Notes: generated from the letters alone by a model not told the origin. DNA of 51,887 nt from Mesorhizobium prunaredense (GCF_900156895.1 NZ_FTPD01000067.1:271673-323559); one strand, 5' to 3'; counted from the first letter of the stretch, positions 1 to 8,001 are shown. Made by a program: numbers and translations.

Positions 1-208
1 CCCAGACGCCGTTTGCGGCGCGAAACGCGCTGCCGTCCCCAGCAACCACATAGGGCCGCATGCGCGGCGTGCCCGCGGCACCGCTGGTGATGAACAGGAA
101 ATCCATGCCGGGCGAGGAAAACAGGTCGAACATGCCGTAGATCGTGGAGGCGGTAGCCTCCGGAACGGCAAGGATCGCCACATTCAATGGGCCGGTCTGT
201 TCAACCAT
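1..208 (-). CDS. GlxA-family transcriptional regulator, N-terminal part (cut by window edge)
   Basis: The reverse strand encodes about 69 residues starting MVEQTGPLNVAILAVPEATA and continuing with a hydrophobic beta strand, then FDLFSSPG and FLFITSG. This resembles the N-terminal DJ-1/PfpI-like domain of GlxA-type regulators, which usually carry an AraC-type helix-turn-helix at the C-terminus. That half lies outside the window, so the DNA-binding domain cannot be checked. The start is the ATG at 208; a GGAAGG stretch lies upstream at a rather long spacing. The gene is divergent from the FAD oxidoreductase at 295, with 86 bp between them, so it could regulate that gene. Family call moderate, target unknown. 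Confidence 0.6.
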   Translation of the reverse strand, partial: MVEQTGPLNVAILAVPEATASTIYGMFDLFSSPGMDFLFITSGAAGTPRMRPYVVAGDGSAFRAANGVW

Positions 209-294
209 GGCAGAAATGACAGCCTTCCAGCATTTTTGACTTTAGTGGTCGTGCCGGTGCTGCGCTAGCGTGCGTGAAACGAGGAGACCGCCAC

Positions 295-1701
295 ATGGCC
301 ACCGCCGCCACCCTTGCACCATCGAGCATCGAAAGCTTCCGTTCAACGATGCGTGGCGAGGTGCTGGAGCCGTCTAGCCCGTCCTACGATGCGACGCGGG
401 TCGTCTGGAACGGCATGATCGACCGCCGTCCCGCCGTCATCGCGCGCTGCCGGAATGCTGCCGATGTCGCGGCATCGGTGAATTTCGCGCGCGAAGAGCG
501 GCTGGCGATCGCGATCCGCTCGGGCGGCCATAATGTTGCAGGCTATGCCGTCTGCGACGGCGGCCTGATGATCGACATGTCGCTGATGAATGGCGTGCGG
601 GTCGCGCCCGGCCTCGATCGTGCCTTCGTTGAGGGCGGCGCTATTTGGGCCGATGTCGATGCGGCCACCACCCCGCTTGGCCGCGCCACGCCGGGCGGCC
701 TGATCTCGGCGACCGGCGTTGCCGGCCTTACACTCTCAGGAGGCATCGGCTGGCTGCGCGGCAGCCACGGCCTCAGCGTTGACAATCTGCTGGCCGCCGA
801 TCTGGTGACCGCCGATGGACGCCTCATCCATGTCGATGCGACGCAGAACCGGGATCTCTTCTGGGCGCTGCGCGGCGGCGGCGGCAATTTTGGCGTGGTG
901 ACGAGCTTCGAGTTCAAGCTGCACCCGATCGAACCGGAGCTGATGTTCTGCGGTCCTGCCTATCCCGAAGAGCGCGCCAACAAGATCATTCCGCTCTGGC
1001 GCGACTTCATGCAAACCGCCACCGACCGCCTGAGCGGGCTGGCCGAGTTCTCCACCATTCCGGAGGATCCCTCCATTCCCGAACACGCCTGGGGCCGCCG
1101 CGTCCTGGCGCTTGCGCATGTCTATGACGGACCGGCGGACGAGGGCGAGCGCGTCGTGGCTCCGCTGCGCAGCTTTGGCGAACCGCTCGTCGATTTCAGC
1201 GGCCGCATGCCGTATCGCACCATCCAGTCGCTCTATGACGACCTGTTCCCGAAAGGCCGCGACCGCTGCTACTGGAAATCCACCTACCTCTCGCGCCTCG
1301 ATGACGAGGTCATCAGGGAGATCACCGCGCGGATGGCGAAGCGGCCCTCCGAGATGACCTTCGCCTCGATCTGGAAGTTCGGCGGTTTCGTCCAGCGCGT
1401 TGCAGCCGATGCGACCGCCTTCGGCGACCGCTCCATGCCCTTCATGCTCAGCCTCGACGCCATCTGGCCAGGCGCTGACGATGACGATGCGAACATCGGC
1501 TGGGTTCGCAGCTTCTGGCAGGACATGCAGCGCTACTCGACCGGCCGCCTCTACCTGAACTTCCCAGGCCATGGCGAAGGTGCGGATCTCGTGCGCGACG
1601 CCTTCGGGGCCGAGGTCTACGCGCGGCTCGCCAAAATCAAGCACAGATACGATCCGGACAATCTGTTCCGCCTCAACCAGAACATCCTGCCAATGCACTG
1701 A
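295..1701 (+). CDS. FAD-binding oxidoreductase, VAO/BBE family
   Basis: A 468-residue flavoprotein of the vanillyl-alcohol oxidase/PCMH fold. Residues about 45-215 form the FAD_binding_4 domain. RSGGHNVAGY holds the histidine (H79) that normally binds FAD covalently. In bicovalent berberine-bridge-type enzymes a cysteine follows in a GLxCDN-like motif; here the motif is GLSVDN, with valine at 162, so only single covalent attachment is expected. The C-terminus has the BBE-domain ending RYDPDNLFRLNQNI. The ATG at 295 is chosen because GAGGAGA precedes it at good spacing; a GTG at 274 in the same frame lacks such a site. The substrate (sugar, alcohol or secondary metabolite) cannot be told from sequence. 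Confidence 0.88.
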   Translation: MATAATLAPSSIESFRSTMRGEVLEPSSPSYDATRVVWNGMIDRRPAVIARCRNAADVAASVNFAREERLAIAIRSGGHNVAGYAVCDGGLMIDMSLMNGVRVAPGLDRAFVEGGAIWADVDAATTPLGRATPGGLISATGVAGLTLSGGIGWLRGSHGLSVDNLLAADLVTADGRLIHVDATQNRDLFWALRGGGGNFGVVTSFEFKLHPIEPELMFCGPAYPEERANKIIPLWRDFMQTATDRLSGLAEFSTIPEDPSIPEHAWGRRVLALAHVYDGPADEGERVVAPLRSFGEPLVDFSGRMPYRTIQSLYDDLFPKGRDRCYWKSTYLSRLDDEVIREITARMAKRPSEMTFASIWKFGGFVQRVAADATAFGDRSMPFMLSLDAIWPGADDDDANIGWVRSFWQDMQRYSTGRLYLNFPGHGEGADLVRDAFGAEVYARLAKIKHRYDPDNLFRLNQNILPMH

Positions 1702-1778
1702 CGACTCTCGTCTCGATCGTGATGGCTTTGATCGCGCTGAGTCGCGAGCGACGCCCAGTGTGGTCGCCGCCGCGATGT

Positions 1779-1974
1779 GTGCTGATCGAATCGGCGCTCG
1801 ATCATCTCTTCGTTTTCGTCACGCGCGAAACCAGCGCGACCAGCCTCGGGCGCAGGCGCTGCATGAGGCGATCGAGAAGAACATCCGTCTCCGGCGCATC
1901 CGGCGGCAGCAAGAAGTGCCGTGCACAGGCTGCTTGCCAATACCGACGAGGTTATCGGGCGGTCGCGGCGGTGA
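1779..1974 (+). pseudogene. Remnant of a GntR/FadR-family regulator (FCD domain C-terminus)
   Basis: Three short pieces in different frames reproduce, in order, the last 60 or so residues of the intact GntR regulator encoded at 4242-5018: VLIESALDHLFVFVTRE, then ALHEAIEKNIRLRRI, then RLLANTDEVI followed by TGA. The intact protein reads VLIESAFDHLFAYTTRE, KLHEAIERSIRLQRP and KLLANTDSVI. The matching DNA includes an identical 18-base run at the start. At least two frameshifts and the loss of the upstream two-thirds make this a decayed gene. It points to a former duplicate or a related regulator serving this locus. Confidence 0.8.
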
Positions 1975-1990
1975 TTTATACCGCAAAGTC

Positions 1991-2119
1991 GGCGCTGCCC
2001 CTCACCCTTACCCTCTCCCCGTAAAGAACGGGGAGAGGGGGAGGCCAGCGCTGGAGCTTGTCCCTTCTCCCCGTTTTTCATGGGGAGAAGGTGGCGGCAG
2101 CCGGATGAGGGGCAGCGCC
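1991..2119. repeat. Composite palindromic intergenic repeat (family A)
   Basis: Perfect 14-bp inverted arms (1991-2004 and 2106-2119), extendable to about 20 bp with one mismatch, enclose two internal hairpins: CTCTCCCCG/CGGGGAGAG near 2012-2039 and CTTCTCCCC/GGGGAGAAG near 2064-2090. The same CTCCCCG-type hairpins occur again at 24258-24444. The design, two palindromes inside outer inverted repeats in a noncoding gap, resembles the rhizobial intergenic mosaic elements (RIME); family membership is inferred. It may fold in RNA and help end transcription between the convergent FAD oxidoreductase and dehydrogenase genes. Confidence 0.75.
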
Positions 2120-2150
2120 AACTTTTATCAGGTACGGCGAGCCAATCGCC

Positions 2151-3089
2151 TCAAATCGTCGGCTTCTCCCCATCCTTCGTCGGCGTCAAATCGATGCCGT
2201 TGACCTTGCCGATATGCGTCGCCAGCATCGGCACATATTGATCGGCGGGCCCGGCGGCGAATGCGCCGGCGAAGGCGTTCTTGGTGGCGTTGCCGAGCGG
2301 GTTGGCGATGCCGGCGGCACCGGCCATCGATTCGAGATAGGTGAGGTCCTTGAAGGCGTTGGCGATGGTGAATTTGTGCGCGTCGCGGTCGCCTTCCAGC
2401 GTCCAGCGCATGAAGGTCTGGTAGAAGCCGCAATCCATGCGGCCGTTGCGGATGACGCTGTCGAAGCGGGGCGGCGAGATGCCGACCTTTTCGGCCAGCG
2501 CCAGCGCCTCAGAATAGATCGCCGCATAGCCCAGCGAGATGAAATTATTGAGCAGCTTCATACGGTGGCCGTCGCCGGTGTCACCGATATGGACGATACG
2601 CCCGGCCCAGGTGTCGAGCACTGGCTTCAGCCGGGCAAACACCGCGTCGGATGCACCCACCATGGCGTCGAGCGTGCCTTCCCAAGCCTCCTTCGGGGTG
2701 CGGCTGAGCGGGGCATCGACATAGTCGACGCCAATCGCCTTGAGTTCGGCGGCAAGCGCCACCGTCGAGGTCGGGTCGGAGGTCGAGCAATCGACGACCA
2801 CCGAACCCTGCTTCAAGCCCTCCTTGAGGCCGCCCGGCCCGCGGATGATGGCCTCGACCTCGCGCGAGCCGGTGACGCAGATGAAGACGATATCGGATGC
2901 CACTGCCACCTCGCGCGAGGTCGCGGCTTCCTTCGCGCCGCGGCCGAGCAGGTCTTGCGCCGGCGCGCGGTTCTTGCGGCCGAGAAACGTCAGGGAATAG
3001 CCCTTGTCGACGATGTTCTTCGCGATCCCGTGTCCCATCAGGCCAAGGCCGATGAAGCCGATCTTTTCGCTCGCGGCGGTGGTGTTCAT
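2151..3089 (-). CDS. NAD(P)-dependent 3-hydroxyisobutyrate dehydrogenase-family oxidoreductase
   Basis: A 312-residue beta-hydroxyacid dehydrogenase. The N-terminal Rossmann motif is GFIGLGLMG (glycines 14, 16, 19). The substrate-loop region reads DCSTSDP (100-106) and DAPLSRTP, a variant of the usual DAPVSGG, and the catalytic lysine is K178 in GHRMKLLNN. Length is normal for the family. The family oxidises short 3-hydroxyacids such as 3-hydroxyisobutyrate, tartronate semialdehyde or sugar-derived acids; the changed DAPLSRTP loop suggests a substrate other than the classical ones. The ATG at 3089 is chosen because the Rossmann motif begins ten residues later; longer upstream frames run into the intergenic region. 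It is divergent from the epimerase at 3243 and shares the operator at 3198. Confidence 0.88.
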   Translation of the reverse strand: MNTTAASEKIGFIGLGLMGHGIAKNIVDKGYSLTFLGRKNRAPAQDLLGRGAKEAATSREVAVASDIVFICVTGSREVEAIIRGPGGLKEGLKQGSVVVDCSTSDPTSTVALAAELKAIGVDYVDAPLSRTPKEAWEGTLDAMVGASDAVFARLKPVLDTWAGRIVHIGDTGDGHRMKLLNNFISLGYAAIYSEALALAEKVGISPPRFDSVIRNGRMDCGFYQTFMRWTLEGDRDAHKFTIANAFKDLTYLESMAGAAGIANPLGNATKNAFAGAFAAGPADQYVPMLATHIGKVNGIDLTPTKDGEKPTI

Positions 3090-3197
3090 GGCGTGTAATC
3101 CCTGTTGCGGTCTCGATGACGGCGCCGCACTTCGGCAGGCGAATTGTTGAAGCGGGTTTTTGCCGCAAGCGGTTGGCAGACGATTGCAGACTTCGAT

Positions 3198-3210
3198 ATT
3201 GTCTGACAAT
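3198..3210. promoter_or_regulatory. FadR-subfamily GntR operator between divergent genes
   Basis: ATTGTCTGACAAT is a perfect inverted repeat. Its core TTGTCTGACAA (3199-3209) fits the consensus TNGTNNNACNA known for FadR-type GntR regulators. It lies 33 bp upstream of the epimerase start and about 110 bp upstream of the dehydrogenase start, where it could control both promoters. The regulator encoded at 4242, of the matching family, is the obvious candidate to bind it. Confidence 0.7.
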
Positions 3211-3242
3211 ACACATGAATCCTGGAGAATGTGGAGAGCAAA

Positions 3243-4139
3243 ATGACGAAGCGGATCATGTTCACCGGCGGCAGCGGCAAGGCTGGGCGTCATGTCGTGC
3301 AGTATCTGGTCGAGCAGGGCTGCCAGGTGCTCAATATCGACACCAAGCCGCTCGACAATCCCAAGGTGCGCACGCTGATCACCGACATCACCGACAGCGG
3401 GCAGGTGTTCAATGCGCTGTCGAGCTATATGGGCCTGCATGAATTCGACCCGTCGCTGCGCGCGCAGCCGGTCGACGCCGTGGTGCATTTCGCGGCCATT
3501 CCGCGCATCATGATCACGCCCGACAACGAGGTGTTCCGCATCAACGCACTCGGCACCTACAACGTCATCGAGGCGGCGGTGAAGCTCGGCATTCGCAAGG
3601 TGGTGATCGCTTCCAGCGAGACCACCTACGGCCTAGTCTTCGCCAACGAGCCGCGCAACCCGACGCATTTCCCGCTCGACGAGGACTATGATGTCGACCC
3701 GATGGACAGTTATGCGCTGTCCAAGATCGTCAACGAGAAGACGGCGCGCGCCTTCGCGCTGCGCAGCGGCATCGACATCTATGCCTTGCGCATCGGCAAT
3801 GTCATCCAGCCGCATGAATATTCGCTGTTTCCGAAATGGTTCGCCGATCCGGGTTTTCGCAAGCGCATCGCCTGGAGCTATGTCGATGCGCGCGACCTCG
3901 GCCAGATCACGTTGCGCGCCATCGAGAAGGACGGGCTCGGCTATCAGGTGTTCAACGCCGCCAATGACGACACCTCGTCCGACCTGCCGACTGCCGTACT
4001 CTTGAAGCGGTTTTATCCCGGCGTGCCGGTCAAGGTTGAGCTCGGGGAATACGAGACGCTGCTTTCGAACCGCAAGGCGCGGGACCTGCTCGGGTTCCGC
4101 CCGGAACACAGCTGGCGGAAATACGTCAAGACGGCATGA
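3243..4139 (+). CDS. NAD(P)-dependent epimerase/dehydratase (extended SDR)
   Basis: A 298-residue extended short-chain dehydrogenase. It has the nucleotide-binding GGSGKAG motif at residues 9-15, an acidic D33 at the end of the second strand that suggests NAD preference, the active-site serines around 124-125 (ASSE) and the catalytic YALSK (Y157, K161). Members of this group include sugar epimerases and uronate dehydrogenases; the exact reaction is not clear. The ATG at 3243 is used, with GGAGAG just upstream; a GTG four codons earlier would overlap that site. It is divergent from the dehydrogenase and followed by the GntR regulator 102 bp downstream, so the three genes form one small catabolic unit, probably for a sugar acid (inference). 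Confidence 0.85.
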   Translation: MTKRIMFTGGSGKAGRHVVQYLVEQGCQVLNIDTKPLDNPKVRTLITDITDSGQVFNALSSYMGLHEFDPSLRAQPVDAVVHFAAIPRIMITPDNEVFRINALGTYNVIEAAVKLGIRKVVIASSETTYGLVFANEPRNPTHFPLDEDYDVDPMDSYALSKIVNEKTARAFALRSGIDIYALRIGNVIQPHEYSLFPKWFADPGFRKRIAWSYVDARDLGQITLRAIEKDGLGYQVFNAANDDTSSDLPTAVLLKRFYPGVPVKVELGEYETLLSNRKARDLLGFRPEHSWRKYVKTA

Positions 4140-4241
4140 CGGGATCGATGCATCCGGGCTGATCTGTGCACAGAAGCAGGCTTTGCAGCCCGAGGCTTTT
4201 CCCGCGCTTGACAGCTTTCGGAATCCGGACTTTGTGAATGC

Positions 4242-5018
4242 ATGCGGGACGGGAAGCCGAACAAGAGAAAAACACCGGCCAAAACGGCGTCCGCCGAGCG
4301 CCCGGCTGTCGTGCGTCGGGCCGACGCGGCGCGTATGCCGGGGTCGAGCGTGCATGCATCGCTGGCCAACGAAATCGGTCTCAGGATCGTGCGCGGCGAC
4401 TATCCGCCGGGAACCATCCTTCCCAACGAGGCCAAATGGTCCGAGACTTTCGACGTCAGCCGCTCGGCGGTGCGCGAAGCGATCAAAATGCTGATGGCCA
4501 AGAGCCTTTTGGCGTCGCGTCCAAAGATCGGCAGCTGGGTCGAGCCGAAAGAGCGCTGGAACCTGCTCGACCGCGACGTGCTGGCCTGGTACGCGACCTC
4601 GCCCGACCGCGAGGTGTTCCTGAAAACGGTGCAGGAGTTCCGCCACATCATCGAGCCGGAAGCGACCGCCTTTGCCGCGATGCGGCGTACAGACGAGCAG
4701 ATGGCCGAGATCAGCCGGGCCTGCCGGGAGATGGGCGCGGCGGCGACGCTGCAGGAGCGCACCCGCGCCGACACGCGTTTTCATCTGGCGATCCTGCGCG
4801 CCTCCGGCAACGACCTCCTGGTGCCGCTCGGCGTGCTGATCGAATCGGCGTTCGATCATCTGTTCGCCTATACGACGCGGGAACTGGACGATCTGCAGCA
4901 CGCGCAGAAGCTGCACGAGGCGATCGAAAGGAGCATCCGCCTGCAGCGGCCGGATGCGGCACGCAACGCGGTGCGCAAGCTGTTGGCCAACACCGACAGC
5001 GTCATCAAATCGCGCTGA
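4242..5018 (+). CDS. GntR/FadR-family transcriptional regulator
   Basis: A 258-residue regulator. Residues 38-105 form the winged helix of the GntR family (PNEAKWSETFDVSRSAVREA is the recognition region), followed by an all-helical FCD ligand domain with the typical RADTRFHLAILRASGN segment, whose Asp/His residues often bind a metal and a carboxylate ligand. A basic, low-complexity N-terminus (GKPNKRKTPAKTASAE) precedes the HTH. The start at 4242 has only a weak ribosome site. Family members repress sugar-acid or organic-acid genes. The FadR-type palindrome at 3198-3210 and the adjacent dehydrogenase and epimerase indicate a local target. A decayed relative of its C-terminus lies at 1779-1974. 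Confidence 0.92.
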   Translation: MRDGKPNKRKTPAKTASAERPAVVRRADAARMPGSSVHASLANEIGLRIVRGDYPPGTILPNEAKWSETFDVSRSAVREAIKMLMAKSLLASRPKIGSWVEPKERWNLLDRDVLAWYATSPDREVFLKTVQEFRHIIEPEATAFAAMRRTDEQMAEISRACREMGAAATLQERTRADTRFHLAILRASGNDLLVPLGVLIESAFDHLFAYTTRELDDLQHAQKLHEAIERSIRLQRPDAARNAVRKLLANTDSVIKSR

Positions 5019-5077
5019 TATAGCGCGGGACCACTGCAGCTGCGGTGCAGGACCTTTGATCGTGGAGGGACAGCGCG

Positions 5078-5224
5078 CCCCTCTGTCCTGCCGGACATTT
5101 CCGCCGCAAGGAAGGAGATCGGCCTTTATCACTGATTTCGCCAACCAGCCTTGCAAAAAGGACGCCGTCCGCAAAGCTGCCGATCTCCCCCCAAGTGGGG
5201 GAGATGTCCGGCAGGACAGAGGGG
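5078..5224. repeat. Composite palindromic intergenic repeat (family B)
   Basis: Perfect 21-bp inverted arms at 5078-5098 and 5204-5224 contain the motif CTCTGTCCTGCCGGACAT. The right arm is joined to a hairpin ATCTCCCCC/GGGGGAGAT (5183-5191, 5197-5205). The left half ends in a diverged version of that hairpin. The left-arm sequence recurs at the right window edge (51851-51887), and the hairpin recurs at 49182-49293. No coding potential is evident. It fills most of the 393-bp gap between the GntR gene and the DUF3175 gene. Confidence 0.75.
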
Positions 5225-5295
5225 GGCGCGAAGGATCGCAACAGAGCGCTTTTATTCTGAGCCGCAGCATTCTTCGGCTGATGTAACGGCATGGA

Positions 5296-5340
5296 TCCTA
5301 GGGTCTGCGCCGCGTCGCTTCGCTCCTTGCTCCGCCCTAG
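5296..5340. repeat. Short inverted repeat with CCTAGGG arms
   Basis: CCTAGGG (5296-5302) and CCCTAGG (5334-5340) flank a GC-rich spacer rich in CGCTTCGCTCC. It could form a stem in RNA and lies downstream of both the GntR gene and the minus-strand DUF3175 gene, so a role in bidirectional termination is possible. There is no clear U-tract. Confidence 0.5.
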
Positions 5341-5411
5341 GACGACGAAGTGGCGGGGTGTCCTGCGGCCAATCTACCGCCGGGCGTCGCCATCGTCATC
5401 CCGCCGGCGTC

Positions 5412-5699
5412 TCAGTGCTCTCTCGGGCGGCCAAACGCGGCGCGCAGTTCGTCCTTGGCGTCCTCCAGCGCTTTCTTCTGCTTGGCCGGCAGGTTCTTGC
5501 CGGCGCGGTTGATGTAGAAATTCAGCATCGACATGGCGGACTGGAACGGCTCGGCCTTGCGCCGGTCGCTGTGTTCGGCCGATCGCTTCAACGAGGCTGC
5601 GATCTTCTTGGGGTCGTGGGATTCGAAGATATGTTCCTCGAGGTCCAGCGCATCGCTGTGCTCGGTGACCTCGGCCGACCATTTCCTTTTCGCGGTCAT
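5412..5699 (-). CDS. DUF3175 family protein
   Basis: A 95-residue, highly charged soluble protein. The conserved family core is visible: KWSAEVTEHSDALDLE near the start, DPKKIAASLKRSAE in the middle and SAMSMLNFYINRAGKNL towards the end. The ATG at 5699 is preceded by GAAGGAG at ideal spacing. The family has no assigned function; similar small proteins occur widely in rhizobia and other soil bacteria. It is divergent from the MFS transporter, with about 190 bp between them. No signal peptide or membrane segment is seen. Confidence 0.85.
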   Translation of the reverse strand: MTAKRKWSAEVTEHSDALDLEEHIFESHDPKKIAASLKRSAEHSDRRKAEPFQSAMSMLNFYINRAGKNLPAKQKKALEDAKDELRAAFGRPREH

Positions 5700-5892
5700 G
5701 ACAAACTCCTTCTTCCTTCTATTGGCCTATTGGCAAGTTGATGAAAAACTCCGGGACGGCGGCCACCGTTCCACTGCAGCTCAAATCCCTGGAGCCACGG
5801 AATTGCGCGATGTGGCGCTGCACGGCGCCGCCAATGTGCCGATAGTGGTGTCGAACCCGTCGACTTGCGCACAACCGCGGACAGGAAACGCC

Positions 5893-7125
5893 TTGACCAC
5901 AACCGCCTCCAGCCAGGCAAGCAGCCCCGGCATAGACAGCGCCTATGCCTGGCTGCGGCTCGGCATCTCGATGCTGCTGGCGACGATCGGCGGTGTCGGC
6001 ATGTGGGCGGTGGTCGTAGTGCTGCCCGCCGTGCAGGCCGAATTCGGCGTCGATCGCGCCGCCGCTTCGACGCCCTATACCGCGACCATGGTCGGCTTCG
6101 CCGTCGGCAATGTGCTGGTCGGCCGCGCCATCGACCGCATCGGCTACTGGATACCGGCGCTCATTGCCTCGGTGACGCTCGGTACCGGGTTCCTGTTGGC
6201 GTCGCTGACCACTTCGGTGCTGCAGTTCACCCTTGTCCAGGGGCTTTTGATCGGCGTCGGCACGTCGGCGATTTTCGGGCCGCTGATCGCCGACATCTCG
6301 CACTGGTTCAACCGCCGCCGCGGCGTTGCGGTGACGGCTGCCGCCGCCGGCAGCTATCTCGCCGGGGTGATCTGGCCGTTGGCAATGCCCTACGTCATGC
6401 AGAGCGAGGGCTGGCGCTTCGCCTATGCCGCGATCGGCGTCGTCTGCCTCGCCACCATGCTGCCGCTGATCCTGCTGCTCAGGCGCGGCGCACCACATGC
6501 CGCCGCTCCCGGTTCACCCGGCAGCCGGCCGGTCCAGCCGATCTCGCTGTCACCGGCAGCGCTGCAGGTGTTGCTCGTCGTCGCCGGCCTTGGCTGCTGC
6601 GTGGCGATGTCGATGCCGCAGGTCCATATCGTCGCCTATTGCATGGATCTCGGCTACGGCGTGGCGCGAGGCGCCGACATGCTGTCGATCATGATGGCGG
6701 CGGGCGTCGTCAGCCGGCTGGCGTCCGGCTTCCTTGCCGATCGCATCGGCGGCGTGAAAACCCTGCTGGTCGGCTCGGTGCTGCAAGCCCTGTCGCTGTT
6801 GTTCTACATCCCCTTCGACGGGCTCGCGTCGCTTTACGTCGTCTCGCTGGTCTTCGGCCTGTCGCAGGGCGGCATCGTGCCTTGCTATGCCATCATCGTG
6901 CGCGAATACATGCCCGCCAGAGAGGCCGGCCAGCGCGTCGGCATCGTAATCATGGCAACCATCGTCGGCATGGCAATCGGCGGCTGGATGTCGGGCTGGA
7001 TCTACGATCTGACCGGCTCCTACGCCGCCGCGTTCCTCAACGGCATCGCCTGGAACCTGCTGAACATAGCGGCCATGGTGCTGCTGCTGTGGAAGGCACG
7101 GCGCAGCGCCGCGGCGATGGCCTGA
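5893..7125 (+). CDS. Major facilitator superfamily transporter
   Basis: About 410 residues with roughly twelve hydrophobic segments, a typical MFS size. Loop motifs such as GRAIDRIGYW between TM2 and TM3 and FLADRIGGVKT in the second half are MFS signatures. It belongs with the monocarboxylate/oxalate-formate type of exchangers by general pattern (ISHWFNRRRG after TM4), so an organic acid is a plausible substrate; this is inference. The TTG at 5893 is chosen because AGGAAA precedes it and the hydrophobic part starts soon after. The frame stays open further upstream into the DUF3175 gene region, which is not accepted as coding. In-frame GTG codons near 5845 are alternatives. Confidence 0.82.
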   Translation: MTTTASSQASSPGIDSAYAWLRLGISMLLATIGGVGMWAVVVVLPAVQAEFGVDRAAASTPYTATMVGFAVGNVLVGRAIDRIGYWIPALIASVTLGTGFLLASLTTSVLQFTLVQGLLIGVGTSAIFGPLIADISHWFNRRRGVAVTAAAAGSYLAGVIWPLAMPYVMQSEGWRFAYAAIGVVCLATMLPLILLLRRGAPHAAAPGSPGSRPVQPISLSPAALQVLLVVAGLGCCVAMSMPQVHIVAYCMDLGYGVARGADMLSIMMAAGVVSRLASGFLADRIGGVKTLLVGSVLQALSLLFYIPFDGLASLYVVSLVFGLSQGGIVPCYAIIVREYMPAREAGQRVGIVIMATIVGMAIGGWMSGWIYDLTGSYAAAFLNGIAWNLLNIAAMVLLLWKARRSAAAMA

Positions 7126-7238
7126 GCACTGACCCCGGTGGCCTGCCGCTGGCCAGAGCGATGGAAGAGACATGGCGGTGGCTCGTGAGACGCGGATGCC
7201 GGCCACGTTCGTGCTTGACCTACACATATCTCGGCGGT

Positions 7239-7254
7239 TATTGGTTTTCCAATA
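7239..7254. promoter_or_regulatory. Inverted repeat, likely ArsR operator overlapping the promoter
   Basis: TATTGG-TTTT-CCAATA is a perfect 6-bp-arm inverted repeat 17 bp upstream of the ArsR start. A TTGACC hexamer at 7215-7220 sits at -35 spacing, so the left arm covers the probable -10 region. This arrangement suits an autorepressor. It is a candidate only; no second copy was noticed in the window. Confidence 0.55.
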
Positions 7255-7270
7255 GCCAGCGAGTTATCGA

Positions 7271-7594
7271 TTGTCACAGTCCCACGAGATCCTCTTTAAA
7301 ACGCTCGCCGATCCGACGCGACGGGCCATCTTCGAGCGGCTGTGTCGCGACGGAGACCAGACCGTCGCGGCCCTGACCGCTCGGGCCGGGGTCTCGCAAC
7401 CGGCCGTGTCAAAGCATCTTGGGGTGCTGAAGCAGGCCGGGTTGGTGCGCGATCGCCACGAAGGCCGCAACACGCACTACAGCGCGGAGCTTGGCGCCCT
7501 GGCCCCGCTGATCGACTGGACAAACCAAATGGCTGGGTTCTGGCAAAGCCGGTTCGACAACCTCGAAGATCTGCTCAAAAGGATGGACCAATGA
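7271..7594 (+). CDS. ArsR-family transcriptional regulator (SRPBCC-associated)
   Basis: A 107-residue winged-helix protein. The typical opening LFKTLADPTRRAIFERL is followed by the recognition helix VSQPAVSKHLGVLKQAGLV and the wing RDRHEGRNTHYS. No metal-binding CVC motif is present, which fits the non-metal ArsR branch that is paired with SRPBCC/AHSA1 proteins and ends in an FWQSRFDNLEDLL-type helix. The start is TTG at 7271; no better codon lies before the conserved core. Its stop overlaps the ATG of the SRPBCC gene (ATGA), showing translational coupling. It probably represses its own operon through the repeat at 7239. Confidence 0.92.
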   Translation: MSQSHEILFKTLADPTRRAIFERLCRDGDQTVAALTARAGVSQPAVSKHLGVLKQAGLVRDRHEGRNTHYSAELGALAPLIDWTNQMAGFWQSRFDNLEDLLKRMDQ

Positions 7595-8001
7595 CCAGTA
7601 CTGAGACCGAAACGCGCGCCGTCGTTGTCGAACGGGAGGTCGCTTTTCCGCCGGAAAAGATCTGGCGCGCGCTCACCCAATCACACCTGATCGAGGAGTG
7701 GCTGATGAAGAACGATTTCAAGCCAGACGAGGGGCACCGTTTCAATCTGAGCGCGGACTGGGGGACGGTCGACTGTCAGGTCCAGGCAGTCGAGCCCAAC
7801 AAGACGCTGTCTTACACGTGGGATACCAAGGATCTCAAGAGTGTCGTCACGTGGACGCTCACCCCTACGAGCACCGGGACCCATCTGCGCATGGAGCAGT
7901 TGGGCTTCCGGCCGGACCAGCAGCAGTACTATCAGGGCGCCCAACACGGATGGCAGCGGTTCTTTGCGAACCTGGAGCAGGTCGTGGCGCGGATAGAATA
8001 G
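7591..8001 (+). CDS. SRPBCC (AHSA1-like) domain protein
   Basis: A 136-residue START/Bet v1-like protein: VVVEREVAFPPEKIWRALTQ opens the fold, EEWLMKNDF and GHRFNL follow, and the C-terminal helix is GWQRFFANLEQVV. Such proteins bind small hydrophobic ligands or act as activator-like chaperones; the real ligand is unknown. It overlaps the ArsR gene by 4 bp, a conserved pairing in many bacteria in which the two proteins form one regulatory module. Length is normal. Confidence 0.9.
   Translation: MTSTETETRAVVVEREVAFPPEKIWRALTQSHLIEEWLMKNDFKPDEGHRFNLSADWGTVDCQVQAVEPNKTLSYTWDTKDLKSVVTWTLTPTSTGTHLRMEQLGFRPDQQQYYQGAQHGWQRFFANLEQVVARIE

Noticed and set aside
5533..5892. N-terminal extension of the MFS transporter
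   Set aside because: It would overlap the DUF3175 gene on the other strand and adds non-membrane, low-similarity sequence; a start at 5893 gives a normal MFS size.
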